Below are positions 9,313 to 16,833 of a DNA stretch of 64,000 nucleotides, in pieces. Location: NCBI RefSeq assembly GCF_900013425.1, contig NZ_FBXK01000003.1, positions 62,001-126,000 of the forward strand. Reading direction: 5' to 3'. Within the stretch, counting starts at the first letter, position 1, and every line of letters starts with the position of its first letter. The notes below the pieces were generated by a model. The model was not told the origin of the DNA. It saw only the letters and a list, made by a program, of their open reading frames with translations, and ran no database searches. The DNA comes from Sphingobium sp. Z007 (GTDB lineage Bacteria > Pseudomonadota > Alphaproteobacteria > Sphingomonadales > Sphingomonadaceae). Made by a program: the position numbers and the translations under genes.

Positions 9313-9676
9313 AGGAATATCCAAGCCAGAGCAGGATCGCGCCGACCGTCAAGCCGACGAACACCACAGCACGCAAGGCAGGCGGCGTGCAGGCGCCGTC
9401 TGGTCCACAGGTCATCGCCACGCGCTGTTGCCGCCAGAGCATGATTGCACCACCGACAAGGCAGAGCGCGCTCAAGCCCAAGAGAAGCGTCCGATAGGGA
9501 GCTGCGGCAACGGCGATGCCGCCCAGCCACCCCACACTGACGCCAACGGTGGTCAGCAGAATCGGCAAGGCGCAGCAGGAGGCTACGCCGAATGCCGACG
9601 CCATTGCGCCGAAGGCGAGTAACAGCGCCCCACGTGCGCTGGAAAGGTGGCGCTGGGCATATGGTTTGGATATCAT
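9305..9676 (-). CDS. merT: Mercuric ion transport protein MerT
   Basis: A 123-residue inner-membrane protein with three hydrophobic helices. The vicinal cysteine pair in the first helix (ASCCALPILLTTVGVS) and a second pair in the cytoplasmic loop (CGPDGAC) are the classical Hg(II)-relay residues of MerT. An AAGGAG ribosome site precedes the start. The gene is read leftwards from the MerR-type promoter at 9706-9736 and is coupled to the GDCCVxC gene. No merP or merA is found nearby, so uptake without a local reductase is odd; these may lie elsewhere in the genome. Confidence 0.9.
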   Translation of the reverse strand: MISKPYAQRHLSSARGALLLAFGAMASAFGVASCCALPILLTTVGVSVGWLGGIAVAAAPYRTLLLGLSALCLVGGAIMLWRQQRVAMTCGPDGACTPPALRAVVFVGLTVGAILLWLGYSYV

Positions 9677-9705
9677 CGGCGACTCCTTGCGATCAATTGG
9701 CTGGA

Positions 9706-9736
9706 ACTCTACCGTCTGTAGGAACTACAGACTCAA
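9706..9736 (-). promoter_or_regulatory. mer-type promoter/operator with 19-bp spacer
   Basis: Read on the minus strand, a -35 box TTGAGT (9731-9736) and a -10 box TAGAGT (9706-9711) are separated by 19 bp, the over-long spacer characteristic of MerR-activated promoters. A perfect dyad (arms GTCTGTAG and CTACAGAC, 3-nt centre, 9714-9732) lies across the spacer. It would drive merT and the GDCCVxC gene and be bound by the product of the divergent merR. Confidence 0.85.
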
Positions 9737-9765
9737 CCCCGAATTTCGAAAGGCGAGGGGCGGCC

Positions 9766-10179
9766 ATGGAAACCATCGCGATTGGAGAGCTGTCGCGGCG
9801 CACGCGCTGCAACATTGAGACGATCCGATATTATGAGCGTATCGGACTGCTGCCCATGCCGGCCCGCCGGGGCCGTTACCGCAGCTTTGGCCTCGCGGAT
9901 GTTGCGCGGGTCCATTTCGTCCGACGTGCGCGCAAGCTGGGCTTTACGCTAGACGAAATTCGGGCGCTGCTCGGAATCGCCACCGCCGAAGATATGGCAT
10001 GCGGCGACGCCCGCGAAATCGCGGCTTCGCACCTCCGGCAAGTGCGCGCGCGGATTACCGACTTGAGGCGTATGGAGCGCGTGCTTGCCGACACCGTTCG
10101 TGCCTGCGACGCCGGCGATCAGGTCGGATGCCCGTTGATCACGACATTGTCTGCTACCGCCCAATTGGGCACGATTTGA
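9766..10179 (+). CDS. merR: MerR-family transcriptional regulator, mercury type
   Basis: A 137-residue regulator with an N-terminal winged-helix HTH (IGELSRRTRCNIETIRYYERIGLLP), a dimerisation helix, and three cysteines in the places expected for a thiolate metal site: one in DMACGD, and two in the loop ACDAGDQVGCPLI. This spacing matches mercuric MerR proteins. The start METIAIGEL was chosen because it begins at the HTH; upstream in-frame residues cover the promoter region. It is divergent from merT and should bind the dyad at 9714-9732. A Zn/Cd-sensing relative cannot be fully excluded. Confidence 0.85.
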   Translation: METIAIGELSRRTRCNIETIRYYERIGLLPMPARRGRYRSFGLADVARVHFVRRARKLGFTLDEIRALLGIATAEDMACGDAREIAASHLRQVRARITDLRRMERVLADTVRACDAGDQVGCPLITTLSATAQLGTI

Positions 10180-10263
10180 TCGATGTTTCTGCAAGATCGG
10201 CGAACCTGTCACGGCGCCTCTCACCGTCGCCGAAATCCTGGTTTCTATCGGACTGTGGCTACA

Positions 10264-10395
10264 TCTGACTGAGCTGCACGACCATTCGCCGGATACCAGA
10301 TTGGGCGCAGCTCATAGTCATAGGCATCGCGATGCGTCGATGAGGCATTGCCATGCCCATTTCCCGATGTGCTGGGAGGCTGACGCCTCAGACTA
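10264..10395 (+). other. Possible remnant of a His-rich protein tail
   Basis: An open frame without start codon, ending with TAG at about 10395, encodes a His-dense tail (ELHDHSPDTRLGAAHSHRH, then MRHCHAHFP). The composition resembles His-rich C-termini of small metal-associated proteins. It overlaps the end of uppP on the opposite strand, and no N-terminal portion is present. It is probably a decayed fragment; chance composition cannot be ruled out. Confidence 0.25.
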
Positions 10396-11260
10396 GCCAG
10401 GCGTTGGTGGTCGCGATGACCAGAAGAACGCCAAGCACTCCGCGATAGATGACGAAAGGCCAGGCGGAGAAGCGCTCGAGGACGCGCATTAGGGCCCAGA
10501 TCGCCGCGAATGCCGAAATGGATGCGACGACAAGGCCGACCGCCAGAATGGACCAGCCGTGCATGTCGAGGTGGACTTTGTGCAGCTCCCACAATTCCTT
10601 CAGCCCGGCGAGAGCGATAGCCGGGATGCCCAACAGGAATGAAAAGCGCGCAGCTTCTTCACGCTTAAATCCGAGTGCGAGCGTAGCGGTGAGAGTCGAT
10701 CCGGAGCGTGAGACGCCTGGGATGAGGGCGCCGACCTGCGCCAGGCCGACGAGCAGCGCGTCCACCAGTGATGCATTCTCGACGCTGCGGCGGTGGCGTG
10801 CCAGGATTTCGGTGAGCGCCATCAGCACCGCCATTACGATACACGCCCAGCCAATCACCGGCAATGCGCGAAGGGGCGAGTTGCATGTATTGAGGCTGCT
10901 CGAAAGGAGCGCGCCCGCCAGCGCGATAGGGATCGTCGCCAGCACGATCCAGGTCGCCAGACGAAGGTCGGGATCGGCGAATTCGCGGCGGCTGATCGCC
11001 GACACTGACCCGACCGCAAGACGGCGAACATCCCTCCAGAAATAGCTGATAACGGCGGCGAGAGCCGCGAGCTGCATTGCGGCCGAAAAGGCCGAGCCCG
11101 GATCTCGCCACCCCAGCACGGCAGGTACGACGCGCATATGGGCTGTCGACGAAATCGGCAGAAGTTCAGTAATGCCCTGCACCACACCCAATATGGCAAC
11201 CTTGGCATAGCCTAATGTCACGAAGCCCGTGTCGATGCCCGTGGTACATTGTCCGGCCAT
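10388..11260 (-). CDS. uppP: Undecaprenyl-diphosphatase (UppP/BacA family), PbrB-like by context
   Basis: A 290-residue multi-pass membrane phosphatase that hydrolyses undecaprenyl diphosphate to the monophosphate. Family signatures are present: GVVQGITELLPISSTAH near the N-terminus and the catalytic PGVSRSGST motif in the second half, as in BacA. It lies 65 bp downstream of the P1B ATPase on the same strand. In lead-resistance operons a C55-PP phosphatase (PbrB) partners the PbrA ATPase: phosphate released in the periplasm precipitates exported Pb(II). The same job is inferred here from the neighbourhood; general cell-wall lipid recycling is the alternative. Confidence 0.9.
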   Translation of the reverse strand: MAGQCTTGIDTGFVTLGYAKVAILGVVQGITELLPISSTAHMRVVPAVLGWRDPGSAFSAAMQLAALAAVISYFWRDVRRLAVGSVSAISRREFADPDLRLATWIVLATIPIALAGALLSSSLNTCNSPLRALPVIGWACIVMAVLMALTEILARHRRSVENASLVDALLVGLAQVGALIPGVSRSGSTLTATLALGFKREEAARFSFLLGIPAIALAGLKELWELHKVHLDMHGWSILAVGLVVASISAFAAIWALMRVLERFSAWPFVIYRGVLGVLLVIATTNAWLV

Positions 11261-11325
11261 ATCTATGTGGTCTTTTTACGGATGGAAAAGCGAAGATCGT
11301 GGCTTCGGCGCGCTCGGCAATCGGG

Positions 11326-13848
11326 CTATCGAGCCCGTTGGTCGCGATCGATAAGACGCAGCCCGTTGAGCACGACCAGGAGCGAGGCACCGACATCCGC
11401 CGCTATCGCGCCCCAGAGCGACGCCATCCCAAGCAGCGTCAGTCCCCCGAAGACGAGCTTTACGGCAAGCGAGAAGCCGATGTTCTGCCGGATGACGGTG
11501 AGCGTCGCTCGTGAGTGCCGAATGAGCCACGGCAGCTGGGAAAGATCGTCCTGCATCAGCGCGATATCCGCCGTCTCGATCGCCGCGTCGCTCCCAATCG
11601 CGCCCATCGCGATGCCGAGGCTCGCCCGCGCCATCGCCGGCGCGTCGTTGACGCCGTCACCGACCATGGCGACGAGGCCATGCTGTGCCACCAGCCTTTC
11701 TATCGCCTCGACCTTCTGTTCGGGAAGCAGCTCGGCGTAGACCTCATTCACGCCGGTTTCATGCGCGATGGCCTGAGCGGGCGCGCGGCTATCTCCCGTC
11801 AGCATGACGACCTGCGCGATGCCAAGCTTATGGAGTTGCGCAACGATCTGCCTGGCCTCGGGACGAACTGCATCACCAATCGCAATCAATCCGATGACTG
11901 ACTGGGCCTCGCCGACAACGATCCCGGTCAGTCCGGCCCCAGCAATTCGCTGCAACTGGGTGGCAAGCTCATCATCGCCGGGACTCCCAAGCCGCTCACC
12001 AAGATAACCAGGGGAGCCGACCCAAACTTCGCGACCATCGATCGCGCCAACGACCCCTTGCCCGGGCAAGGCTGTCACCGATTTCGCGGGGACGGCGTCG
12101 ACGCCGCGCTCCGCTGCGGCGTCGAGAATCGCGCGGGCAATCGGGTGCTCGCTTCGCGCTTCGATGGCGGTCGCGACCGCCAGCAGCTCAATCTCGCTCC
12201 GACCGCCAAGCGGGACAAGCTCGACCACCTTGGGACGCCCAAGCGTGAGCGTGCCGGTTTTGTCCATCGCGATCGCCGTGATGCGGGCAGGCGTTTCGAG
12301 ATGGATGCCCCCCTTGATCAGCACGCCCCGCCTGGCCGCGCCGGTCAATCCCGCGACGATGCTGACAGGGGTCGAGATGACCAGAGCGCAGGGGCAGGCG
12401 ATGACAAGCAACACCAGCCCTTGATAGAACCAGGCGGCCCAACCTCCCCCAAGCAGCAACGGCGGTACAAGGAAAACCGCCAGAGAAAGCGCCATCACGA
12501 CCGGCGTGTATATGCGCGCGAAGCGTTCCACCCATTGCTCGGTTGGAGCCCGTTTGCTCTGGGCCTCACCGACCATGCGCACGATGCGCGCGAGCGTCGT
12601 GTCGGAGGCTGGCCGGGTCGTTACGATCTCGAGCGCGCCCATGCCGTTGATGGTCCCGGCATAGACCACCGCGTCCTGCGCGACCGTGACGGGTACGCTT
12701 TCGCCCGTAATTGGCGCCTGATTGACCGCGCTCGTCCCCGCAACCACCCGGCCGTCGAGCGGTATCTTTCCGCCCGGTGGAACGATGACATGCGTTCCGA
12801 CCGCAACTTCGGCAACGGGCACGTCCTTCTCGACGCCTGTAACATCCCGTATCCGGGCAGAATCCGGCGCGATTTCCATAAGCGCGGCGACAGCACGGCG
12901 GGCACGTCCAAGGCTCCATGCCTCAAGCGCCAGCGCAAGGGCGAAGAAAAATGCGACGGTCGCCGCTTCGAACCACTGGCCGATGCCGAGGGCGCCCGCC
13001 ACCGCGACAAGCATGAGCAGGTTCATGTCCGGCCTGAGCCGACGCGCCGCGAGGATCGCCTTGGGCGCGACGTACCTAACTGCCGACAGGATCGCCAAGG
13101 AATAAGCGAGCATCGCCAGAAGCGGGGGATGGGCCTCACGCGCCAGACTCTCGTGCAGCACTGCAGCGAAACCGTTTGCGCGCGCATGGATCGCAAAACC
13201 GACCAGCACCATAGCGCCGCTTGTGATCGTCAGCCCGGCCTGAACGCGGCGTCGACGCTGCTCCGCTAGCGCACCGGCGCTGCTCCCGCCTTCTTGCCAC
13301 AGTTCGGCACGCATGCCCGTGCGCTCGACTGCTTTCAAAATTCCAGCGAGTTGCGCGGCGGCGGAAGAACCTGCGACCGACATGCGGCCGTTGATGAGAT
13401 CGAACGACAGGTTCTCCAACCCGACGACCGGCCCGACCTCGCGTTTGAGGACGGCGACTTCATCACCGCAGTCCATGCCATGAATTTTGAAGATTGAGCC
13501 GTTTGGACGATCAGCGAAAGCCAGTTCGACCGGCTCCGGTTCGCCGGAGCAGCCGCTGCAACCGCCAACATCCGCTTCATCCTCTGCGAAGCTCCCGGTG
13601 GTTTCCAATTCGGCCGACATGCCGGTGGCCGATATGGCCGCGATGAGCACCTCCACCCCGATGCCGGACTCGATATCAACGTCGAGCAGACCATGCTTCG
13701 GCTGGAAAGATAAAAACCGCTCATCTCCAACGAGGGGGATGAGCGCTTCCCTGAGAAGCCGAACCTCATTCTGGCAGTCGAGTCCATGGACCTTGAAGCG
13801 CCACCGGCGCTCACTCGCTATAGCGCTCGCTTCGGTCTGCTCGAACAT
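11326..13848 (-). CDS. pbrA: P1B-type heavy-metal ATPase (Pb/Cd/Zn type), PbrA-like
   Basis: An 840-residue metal-exporting ATPase. Two N-terminal HMA-like domains carry variant motifs GLDCQNE and GMDCGDE (Cys-x-x-Glu rather than CxxC), separated by a Cys cluster (GGCSGCSGE). The membrane metal motif is CPC (about residue 484), the phosphorylated Asp is in DKTGTLT (about 529), and SEHPIARA and GDGVNDAPA are present. The start at 13848 was chosen because a GAGGTGA ribosome site precedes it; the next upstream ATG (13872) would lie at the predicted transcription start. Divergent from the MerR-family gene, with an operator between. Cd/Zn specificity is possible; Pb is suggested by the FTR1 and phosphatase neighbours. 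Confidence 0.9.
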   Translation of the reverse strand: MFEQTEASAIASERRWRFKVHGLDCQNEVRLLREALIPLVGDERFLSFQPKHGLLDVDIESGIGVEVLIAAISATGMSAELETTGSFAEDEADVGGCSGCSGEPEPVELAFADRPNGSIFKIHGMDCGDEVAVLKREVGPVVGLENLSFDLINGRMSVAGSSAAAQLAGILKAVERTGMRAELWQEGGSSAGALAEQRRRRVQAGLTITSGAMVLVGFAIHARANGFAAVLHESLAREAHPPLLAMLAYSLAILSAVRYVAPKAILAARRLRPDMNLLMLVAVAGALGIGQWFEAATVAFFFALALALEAWSLGRARRAVAALMEIAPDSARIRDVTGVEKDVPVAEVAVGTHVIVPPGGKIPLDGRVVAGTSAVNQAPITGESVPVTVAQDAVVYAGTINGMGALEIVTTRPASDTTLARIVRMVGEAQSKRAPTEQWVERFARIYTPVVMALSLAVFLVPPLLLGGGWAAWFYQGLVLLVIACPCALVISTPVSIVAGLTGAARRGVLIKGGIHLETPARITAIAMDKTGTLTLGRPKVVELVPLGGRSEIELLAVATAIEARSEHPIARAILDAAAERGVDAVPAKSVTALPGQGVVGAIDGREVWVGSPGYLGERLGSPGDDELATQLQRIAGAGLTGIVVGEAQSVIGLIAIGDAVRPEARQIVAQLHKLGIAQVVMLTGDSRAPAQAIAHETGVNEVYAELLPEQKVEAIERLVAQHGLVAMVGDGVNDAPAMARASLGIAMGAIGSDAAIETADIALMQDDLSQLPWLIRHSRATLTVIRQNIGFSLAVKLVFGGLTLLGMASLWGAIAADVGASLLVVLNGLRLIDRDQRAR

Positions 13849-13879
13849 TGCGTCACCTCGACTTTTCGACATGACACCC

Positions 13880-13910
13880 TCTATACAGTCTGAAGTTACT
13901 AGAGGGTCAA
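13880..13910 (-). promoter_or_regulatory. MerR-family promoter/operator for the P1B ATPase
   Basis: On the minus strand, -35 TTGACC (13905-13910) and -10 TATAGA (13880-13885) are spaced 19 bp. The outer dyad half-sites ACCCTCTA and TAGAGGGT match the operator in front of the FTR1 gene at 14405, although the centre of this copy is imperfect. It is presumably controlled by the adjacent MerR-family regulator. Confidence 0.85.
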
Positions 13911-13915
13911 ACGAT

Positions 13916-14335
13916 ATGTCCACGGAGCCGCTCAGCATCGGAAGTCTCGCAAAAGCCACCGGAACCAAAGTGGAGACGATCCGCTATTATGAGAGCATCG
14001 GCTTGTTGGCCGCGCCTGCCCGCACGAAGAACAATTATCGCGCCTACACCCCTCAACATCTCGCACGGCTAAGTTTCATTCGCAGGGCTCGCGCGCTGGG
14101 TTTCTCGATCGACCAGGTTCAGGAGTTGCTCGAGCTAGCCGACCAGAAGGATATTTCGTGCAAGGCGGTGGACGCGATCGCGCGCGAGCATCTCGCCGAA
14201 ATTGACCGAAAGCTCCGCGACCTGAACACTTTGAGATTCGAACTGAGCAACGTGATTGTCCAGTGCGGACATGGCACCATTTCCGAGTGCCGGATCATCG
14301 AGACATTGGCACCGGATTCCGCCGCGTTCAGGTGA
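13916..14335 (+). CDS. pbrR: MerR-family metal regulator (PbrR/CadR type)
   Basis: A 139-residue protein with the MerR HTH (IGSLAKATGTKVETIRYYES), a coiled-coil dimer helix, and cysteines in DISCKAVD, IVQCGHG and ISECRII. Three cysteines at such positions are typical of PbrR/CadR-type Pb/Cd/Zn sensors. It sits between two promoters with 19-bp spacers and shared TTGACCCTCTAG half-sites, one for the divergent ATPase and one for the downstream cytochrome c/FTR1 gene, so it likely controls both as well as itself. Which metal is sensed cannot be proved from sequence alone. Confidence 0.87.
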   Translation: MSTEPLSIGSLAKATGTKVETIRYYESIGLLAAPARTKNNYRAYTPQHLARLSFIRRARALGFSIDQVQELLELADQKDISCKAVDAIAREHLAEIDRKLRDLNTLRFELSNVIVQCGHGTISECRIIETLAPDSAAFR

Positions 14336-14404
14336 GCAGGGAAGGTTGATAAGACCGCCGTTCGCAATAATAAAGCAGCTAATGCAAACAAGTCGCAAAA
14401 CCAC

Positions 14405-14435
14405 TTGACCCTCTAGCAGCTAGAGGGTGTAGACG
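14405..14435 (+). promoter_or_regulatory. MerR-family promoter/operator for the FTR1-type permease
   Basis: The -35 TTGACC (14405-14410) and -10 TAGACG (14430-14435) are separated by 19 bp. A perfect dyad spans the spacer: arms ACCCTCTAG and CTAGAGGGT with a 3-nt centre. It lies 70 bp after the regulator gene and reads into the permease gene. Confidence 0.87.
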
Positions 14436-14510
14436 CAGCGCATGTTTACGCTTTCAAGCAGCCTTCACCTTTTGTCGAGTCGCTGGCGAACGGTCTCGTT
14501 CCGCCAATCG

Positions 14511-16433
14511 ATGCTCCGCCCGTTGGCGGTGCTAGGCATCCTTCTGTTTGCCCTTGGCACAAGCGTCGCTGCCCAGGCCGAAACCACCGACGTCCAGACC
14601 GCGTGGCGGCTGCTCGATTATATGGCGGTCGATTATGGCGCCGCTGTCAGTGGCGGAAGAGTGAAGAGCGCCTCGGAATATGCCGAGATGACCGAGTTCG
14701 CGGCTTCGGTATCCACCCGCCTCGCGGCGCTGCCGTCTACACCGGCGCGCGGACAGTTGATCGCGGGCGCAACGCGGCTCCAAGCCGTTATCGCTGCGAA
14801 GGGCGCGCACGAAGATGTTGCCCGCATCGCCCATGGCCTCGCCGCCGATCTGCTCAAGGCCTATCCGGTGCCTCTCGCCCCGAGCAAGGCGCCTGACCTT
14901 GCTCGCGGCGCCTCGTTGTTCGCGCAGAACTGCGCGAGCTGCCACGGCATGACCGGGGATGGACATGGCCCCGACGCCGCAAAGCTCAAGACGCCGCCGA
15001 TCGCCTTTAGCGAGATAACGCGCGCGCGGCAGCGCAGCCCCTTCGCGCTCTACCAGGTTATCGATCAGGGCATTGACGGCACCGCGATGCAGAGCTTTGC
15101 GACCTTGCCGACCGACGATCGCTGGGCGCTGGCCTTCTATGCCGGTCGCTTCGCCTTTTCCGATGCCGCTGCGAACCAAGGCGAGCGGCTGTGGAAATCC
15201 GATCCCGGCCTGCGGCAGATGATCCCCGACCTGACGACACTCGCGGGGCTGACGCCCGAGGTATTGGCGAAGTCGATCGGGCCTGCCAAGGCCGATGCGG
15301 TGATCGCCTATCTGCGCCGCCACCCGGACGTGGTGATCCAGCAGGCACCCGGCTCGTTGACCGTTGCGCGCGATAAACTGGCGCAGAGCCTTGCCGCGTA
15401 CCGCGTTGGCGACCGCCACGCCGCCCAGGAACTCGCGCTCTCCGCCTATCTCGATGGCTTCGAGCCACTCGAGCCGATGCTGACCGCGCGCGATGCAACG
15501 CTCATGGGGCATATCGAAAGCGCCATGGGCGAATTCCGGGCGGGGCTCCAGCAGGGGCGCCCCGCGGACGAGATCGCCACCCGCGTCCAGGTGCTCGACG
15601 GCCTGTTCGACGACGCCGATGCGGCATTGTCCCCCGACGCAGCGAGCAGCGCATCGACCTTCCTGGGCGCCTTCACCATCCTGCTGCGCGAGGGACTCGA
15701 AGCCCTGCTGATCGTCGTCGCGATGATCGCTTTCCTGCGCAAGGCCGATCGGCCTGAAGTGCTGCCCTATGTCCATGGCGGCTGGATCGGGGCGCTCCTC
15801 GCCGGCGCGATCACCTGGGTGATCGCGACCTATGCGATTGGGATCAGCGGCGCGAGCCGGGAGCTTACCGAAGGGTTCGGATCACTGTTCGCGGCCATCG
15901 TCCTGCTCTCCGTGGGGATCTGGATGCACGGCAAGGCGCAGGCGGACCAATGGCAACGCTACATCCGCGAGAAGATGTCGCGCGCGCTGTCTAAGCAGTC
16001 GGCCTGGTTCCTGTTCGGCCTGTCCTTCATCGTCGTTTATCGCGAGGTGTTCGAGACGATCCTGTTCTATGCCGCGCTCTGGACCCAGGGCAATGGCGGC
16101 ATGATGCTGACGGGCGCCGGCTCGGCGACCCTGCTGCTCGGACTCATCGCCTGGATAATGCTGCGCTACAGCCGCGACCTGCCGATCGCGAAATTCTTCG
16201 CCTATAGCGCCTGGCTGATGGCGATCCTGACCATCGTTCTCGCCGGCAAGGGCGTGTCGGCGCTGCAGGAAGCCGGCATCATCGACATCGCGCCACTTGC
16301 GGGCGGCATCCGCGTTTCCATGCTCGGCATCTTCCCGACTTGGCAGTCGATGGCTGCCCAGCTGTTGATGCTCATCGCGGTGCTCGGTGGCTTCTTCCTC
16401 AACCGGCGCCGTGCCGCCGCGGCTGCCGATTGA
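14511..16433 (+). CDS. pbrT: Cytochrome c/FTR1 fusion permease (PbrT-like)
   Basis: A 640-residue exported membrane protein. A signal peptide (MLRPLAVLGILLFALG to AQA) precedes a cytochrome c-like domain with heme motif CASCH (about residue 141) and a C-terminal FTR1 permease domain of seven helices. The FTR1 acidic motifs are visible as LREGLEALL and VYREVFET. FTR1 proteins take up Fe(III) in yeast; the bacterial PbrT relatives import Pb(II). The start at 14442 would coincide with the predicted transcription start, so the internal ATG that begins the signal peptide was preferred; a leaderless mRNA from 14442 is possible. Regulation is through the operator directly upstream. Confidence 0.87.
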   Translation: MLRPLAVLGILLFALGTSVAAQAETTDVQTAWRLLDYMAVDYGAAVSGGRVKSASEYAEMTEFAASVSTRLAALPSTPARGQLIAGATRLQAVIAAKGAHEDVARIAHGLAADLLKAYPVPLAPSKAPDLARGASLFAQNCASCHGMTGDGHGPDAAKLKTPPIAFSEITRARQRSPFALYQVIDQGIDGTAMQSFATLPTDDRWALAFYAGRFAFSDAAANQGERLWKSDPGLRQMIPDLTTLAGLTPEVLAKSIGPAKADAVIAYLRRHPDVVIQQAPGSLTVARDKLAQSLAAYRVGDRHAAQELALSAYLDGFEPLEPMLTARDATLMGHIESAMGEFRAGLQQGRPADEIATRVQVLDGLFDDADAALSPDAASSASTFLGAFTILLREGLEALLIVVAMIAFLRKADRPEVLPYVHGGWIGALLAGAITWVIATYAIGISGASRELTEGFGSLFAAIVLLSVGIWMHGKAQADQWQRYIREKMSRALSKQSAWFLFGLSFIVVYREVFETILFYAALWTQGNGGMMLTGAGSATLLLGLIAWIMLRYSRDLPIAKFFAYSAWLMAILTIVLAGKGVSALQEAGIIDIAPLAGGIRVSMLGIFPTWQSMAAQLLMLIAVLGGFFLNRRRAAAAAD

Positions 16434-16524
16434 TGCGCTGCCCCAGCGAGCAACCTCCTTATTCTCTTTGCAGCAGGAACTAATCTGGAAAATCACAGGT
16501 TTGAGAAGCTAGAGGAGAAACTCA

Positions 16525-16659
16525 ATGGCAAGCGCGCCGCCCGACCCCCATCCCGACTCGCTTCCTAGCGGTCCAGACGAGACGCCGGAGCAGCCTGCCC
16601 CCGCCGACGATGATGGCCGGGAGAGCGTTGAGGATATCCCGGCTTCTGGAACGCCGTAG
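16525..16659 (+). CDS. Small acidic Pro-rich protein (44 aa)
   Basis: A short frame with a good ribosome site (AGAGGAGA) eight bases before the ATG. The product is rich in Pro, Asp, Glu and Ser with no hydrophobic segment, so it is probably disordered and cytoplasmic. No family is recognised. It lies about 90 bp after the FTR1 gene and may be its last operon member. Confidence 0.5.
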   Translation: MASAPPDPHPDSLPSGPDETPEQPAPADDDGRESVEDIPASGTP

Positions 16660-16833
16660 GCTCAGGCAGCATCCAGGATCAAGCGACGCCCTGATGCCTC
16701 ACTGCGAAGTACAGCCGTTTGAAGAGCCCGAGGCGTGCACCTGGTTGCATGGACGCCCACATGATGGCGCTTGGCAAAATCATGCCCATCCTTCACGGGC
16801 CAGCATATGGGGTTACGGAGCATAAGTGTTCAG

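Noticed and set aside
12058..13269. 403-codon plus-strand open frame opposite the P1B ATPase
   Set aside because: It lies entirely over conserved ATPase motifs on the other strand and has shadow composition rich in Arg, Asp and His.
14532..15776. 414-codon minus-strand open frame opposite the FTR1 gene
   Set aside because: The plus strand encodes the heme motif and FTR1 domain here; the opposite frame matches nothing.
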